6,754 nucleotides of DNA. Source: CAILHX01 sp036561085. GTDB taxonomy: Bacteria; Pseudomonadota; Gammaproteobacteria; Burkholderiales; Methylophilaceae. Position 1 is the stretch's first letter; the number at the start of each line of letters is the position of its first letter. The stretch spans positions 1 to 6,754 of the forward strand of contig DATBPY010000143.1 of the NCBI GenBank assembly GCA_036561085.1. The letters are read 5' to 3'. Below, in pieces: positions 6,575 to 6,754 of this stretch. The position numbers and the translations under genes are program-made. The notes below the pieces were generated by a model, which was given only the letters and a program-made list of their open reading frames with translations, made no database searches and was not told the origin of the DNA.

Positions 6575-6603
6575 TTGACATGTGTCGCTATTCCCGTTCA
6601 AAT
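6575..6603 (+). promoter_or_regulatory. Sigma-70 promoter for the gene at 6704
   Basis: A perfect -35 box TTGACA (6575-6580) is followed after 17 nt by TCAAAT (6598-6603), four of six matches to the -10 consensus. A start near 6610 would give a leader of about 90 nt, very A/T-rich between 6640 and 6690. The weak -10 lies within the inverted repeat at 6585-6610, so protein binding there would block polymerase. Confidence 0.6.
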
Positions 6604-6610
6604 ATAGCGA
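6585..6610. promoter_or_regulatory. ModE-box-like operator (inverted repeat TCGCTAT-N12-ATAGCGA)
   Basis: A perfect 7-bp inverted repeat, TCGCTAT (6585-6591) and ATAGCGA (6604-6610). Read as half-sites it is CGCTATTC-N8-ATATAGCG, 24 bp from CG to CG. As I recall it, the E. coli modA operator is CGTTATAT-N8-ACATAACG, also 24 bp, so both half-site and spacing agree. It overlaps the spacer and -10 of the promoter at 6575-6603, the position expected for a repressor. Extra half-sites flank it: GCTAT at 6571-6575 and ATAGC at 6610-6614. A ModE-type regulator gene ends only 49 bp upstream. Confidence 0.6.
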
Positions 6611-6703
6611 TAGCAATGCAATGTCGGTATGGCGTAAACGTCTTAAAAAACAATAAAAATATAACCATCCGAATTCAATCTACTTAAAAACTGGGGGTTC
6701 ATC

Positions 6704-6754
6704 ATGCAACAGCAGCATCATTTTTCTATCAAGCTCATGGTTGTCGCTTTGGCG
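6704..6754 (+). CDS. Start of an exported protein, truncated by the window edge
   Basis: Seventeen codons are visible, reading MQQQHHFSIKLMVVALA with no stop. A polar, Lys-containing N-terminus followed by a hydrophobic run (LMVVALA) looks like the beginning of a signal peptide. The start is well supported: GGGGG (6693-6697) lies 6 nt upstream of the ATG, and a promoter with an operator-like dyad sits before it. The neighbouring TonB-domain and ModE-like genes make an outer-membrane TonB-dependent receptor or porin a reasonable guess, but nothing in the visible residues proves this. Confidence 0.65.
   Translation, partial: MQQQHHFSIKLMVVALA

Overview
The window looks like a chromosomal segment from a betaproteobacterium, possibly Nitrosomonadales (Gallionellaceae/Methylophilaceae-like). 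This placement is an inference from protein style: a 90-aa HU protein, a large membrane protein of the 'SpecificRecomb/Gcr' family typical of Betaproteobacteria, a DUF817 membrane protein, and a short ModE-type regulator. No rRNA, tRNA, CRISPR array, insertion sequence or phage gene was seen.

Layout. (i) 10-282, minus strand: a complete HU nucleoid protein. (ii) 283-604: a 322-bp divergent intergenic region with a plausible rightward promoter (406-434), two stacked G/C-rich dyads (447-459 and 468-484) and a threefold imperfect 12-bp repeat (524-559). (iii) 605-4692, plus strand: a tight run of three genes. They encode a cyclopropane-synthase-family methyltransferase with an altered active-site pocket, a 12-helix MFS transporter, and a 671-aa membrane protein conventionally named 'site-specific recombinase' that shows no recombinase motif. 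A DUF817 integral membrane protein (4731-5576) follows after 38 bp and may belong to the same unit. All four products are probably membrane-associated, which suggests an envelope or lipid-related role; that is inference. (iv) 5644-6536: a secreted protein with a TonB C-terminal-like domain, then 5 bp later a ModE-type winged-helix regulator that lacks the molybdate-binding domain. (v) 6537-6703: a promoter region with an intact TTGACA -35 box and, overlapping its spacer and -10, an inverted repeat (CGCTAT...ATAGCG) with the half-site sequence and 24-bp geometry of a ModE operator. It reads into a new gene at 6704 that starts like an exported protein and runs off the window.

The most interesting part is 5644-6754. 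It reads as a compact candidate metal (molybdate/tungstate) uptake module: a TonB-domain periplasmic protein and a ModE-like repressor made together, with a ModE-box-like operator placed to control the next exported protein, plausibly an outer-membrane receptor or porin. The identity of that last gene cannot be read here, because only 17 codons are visible.
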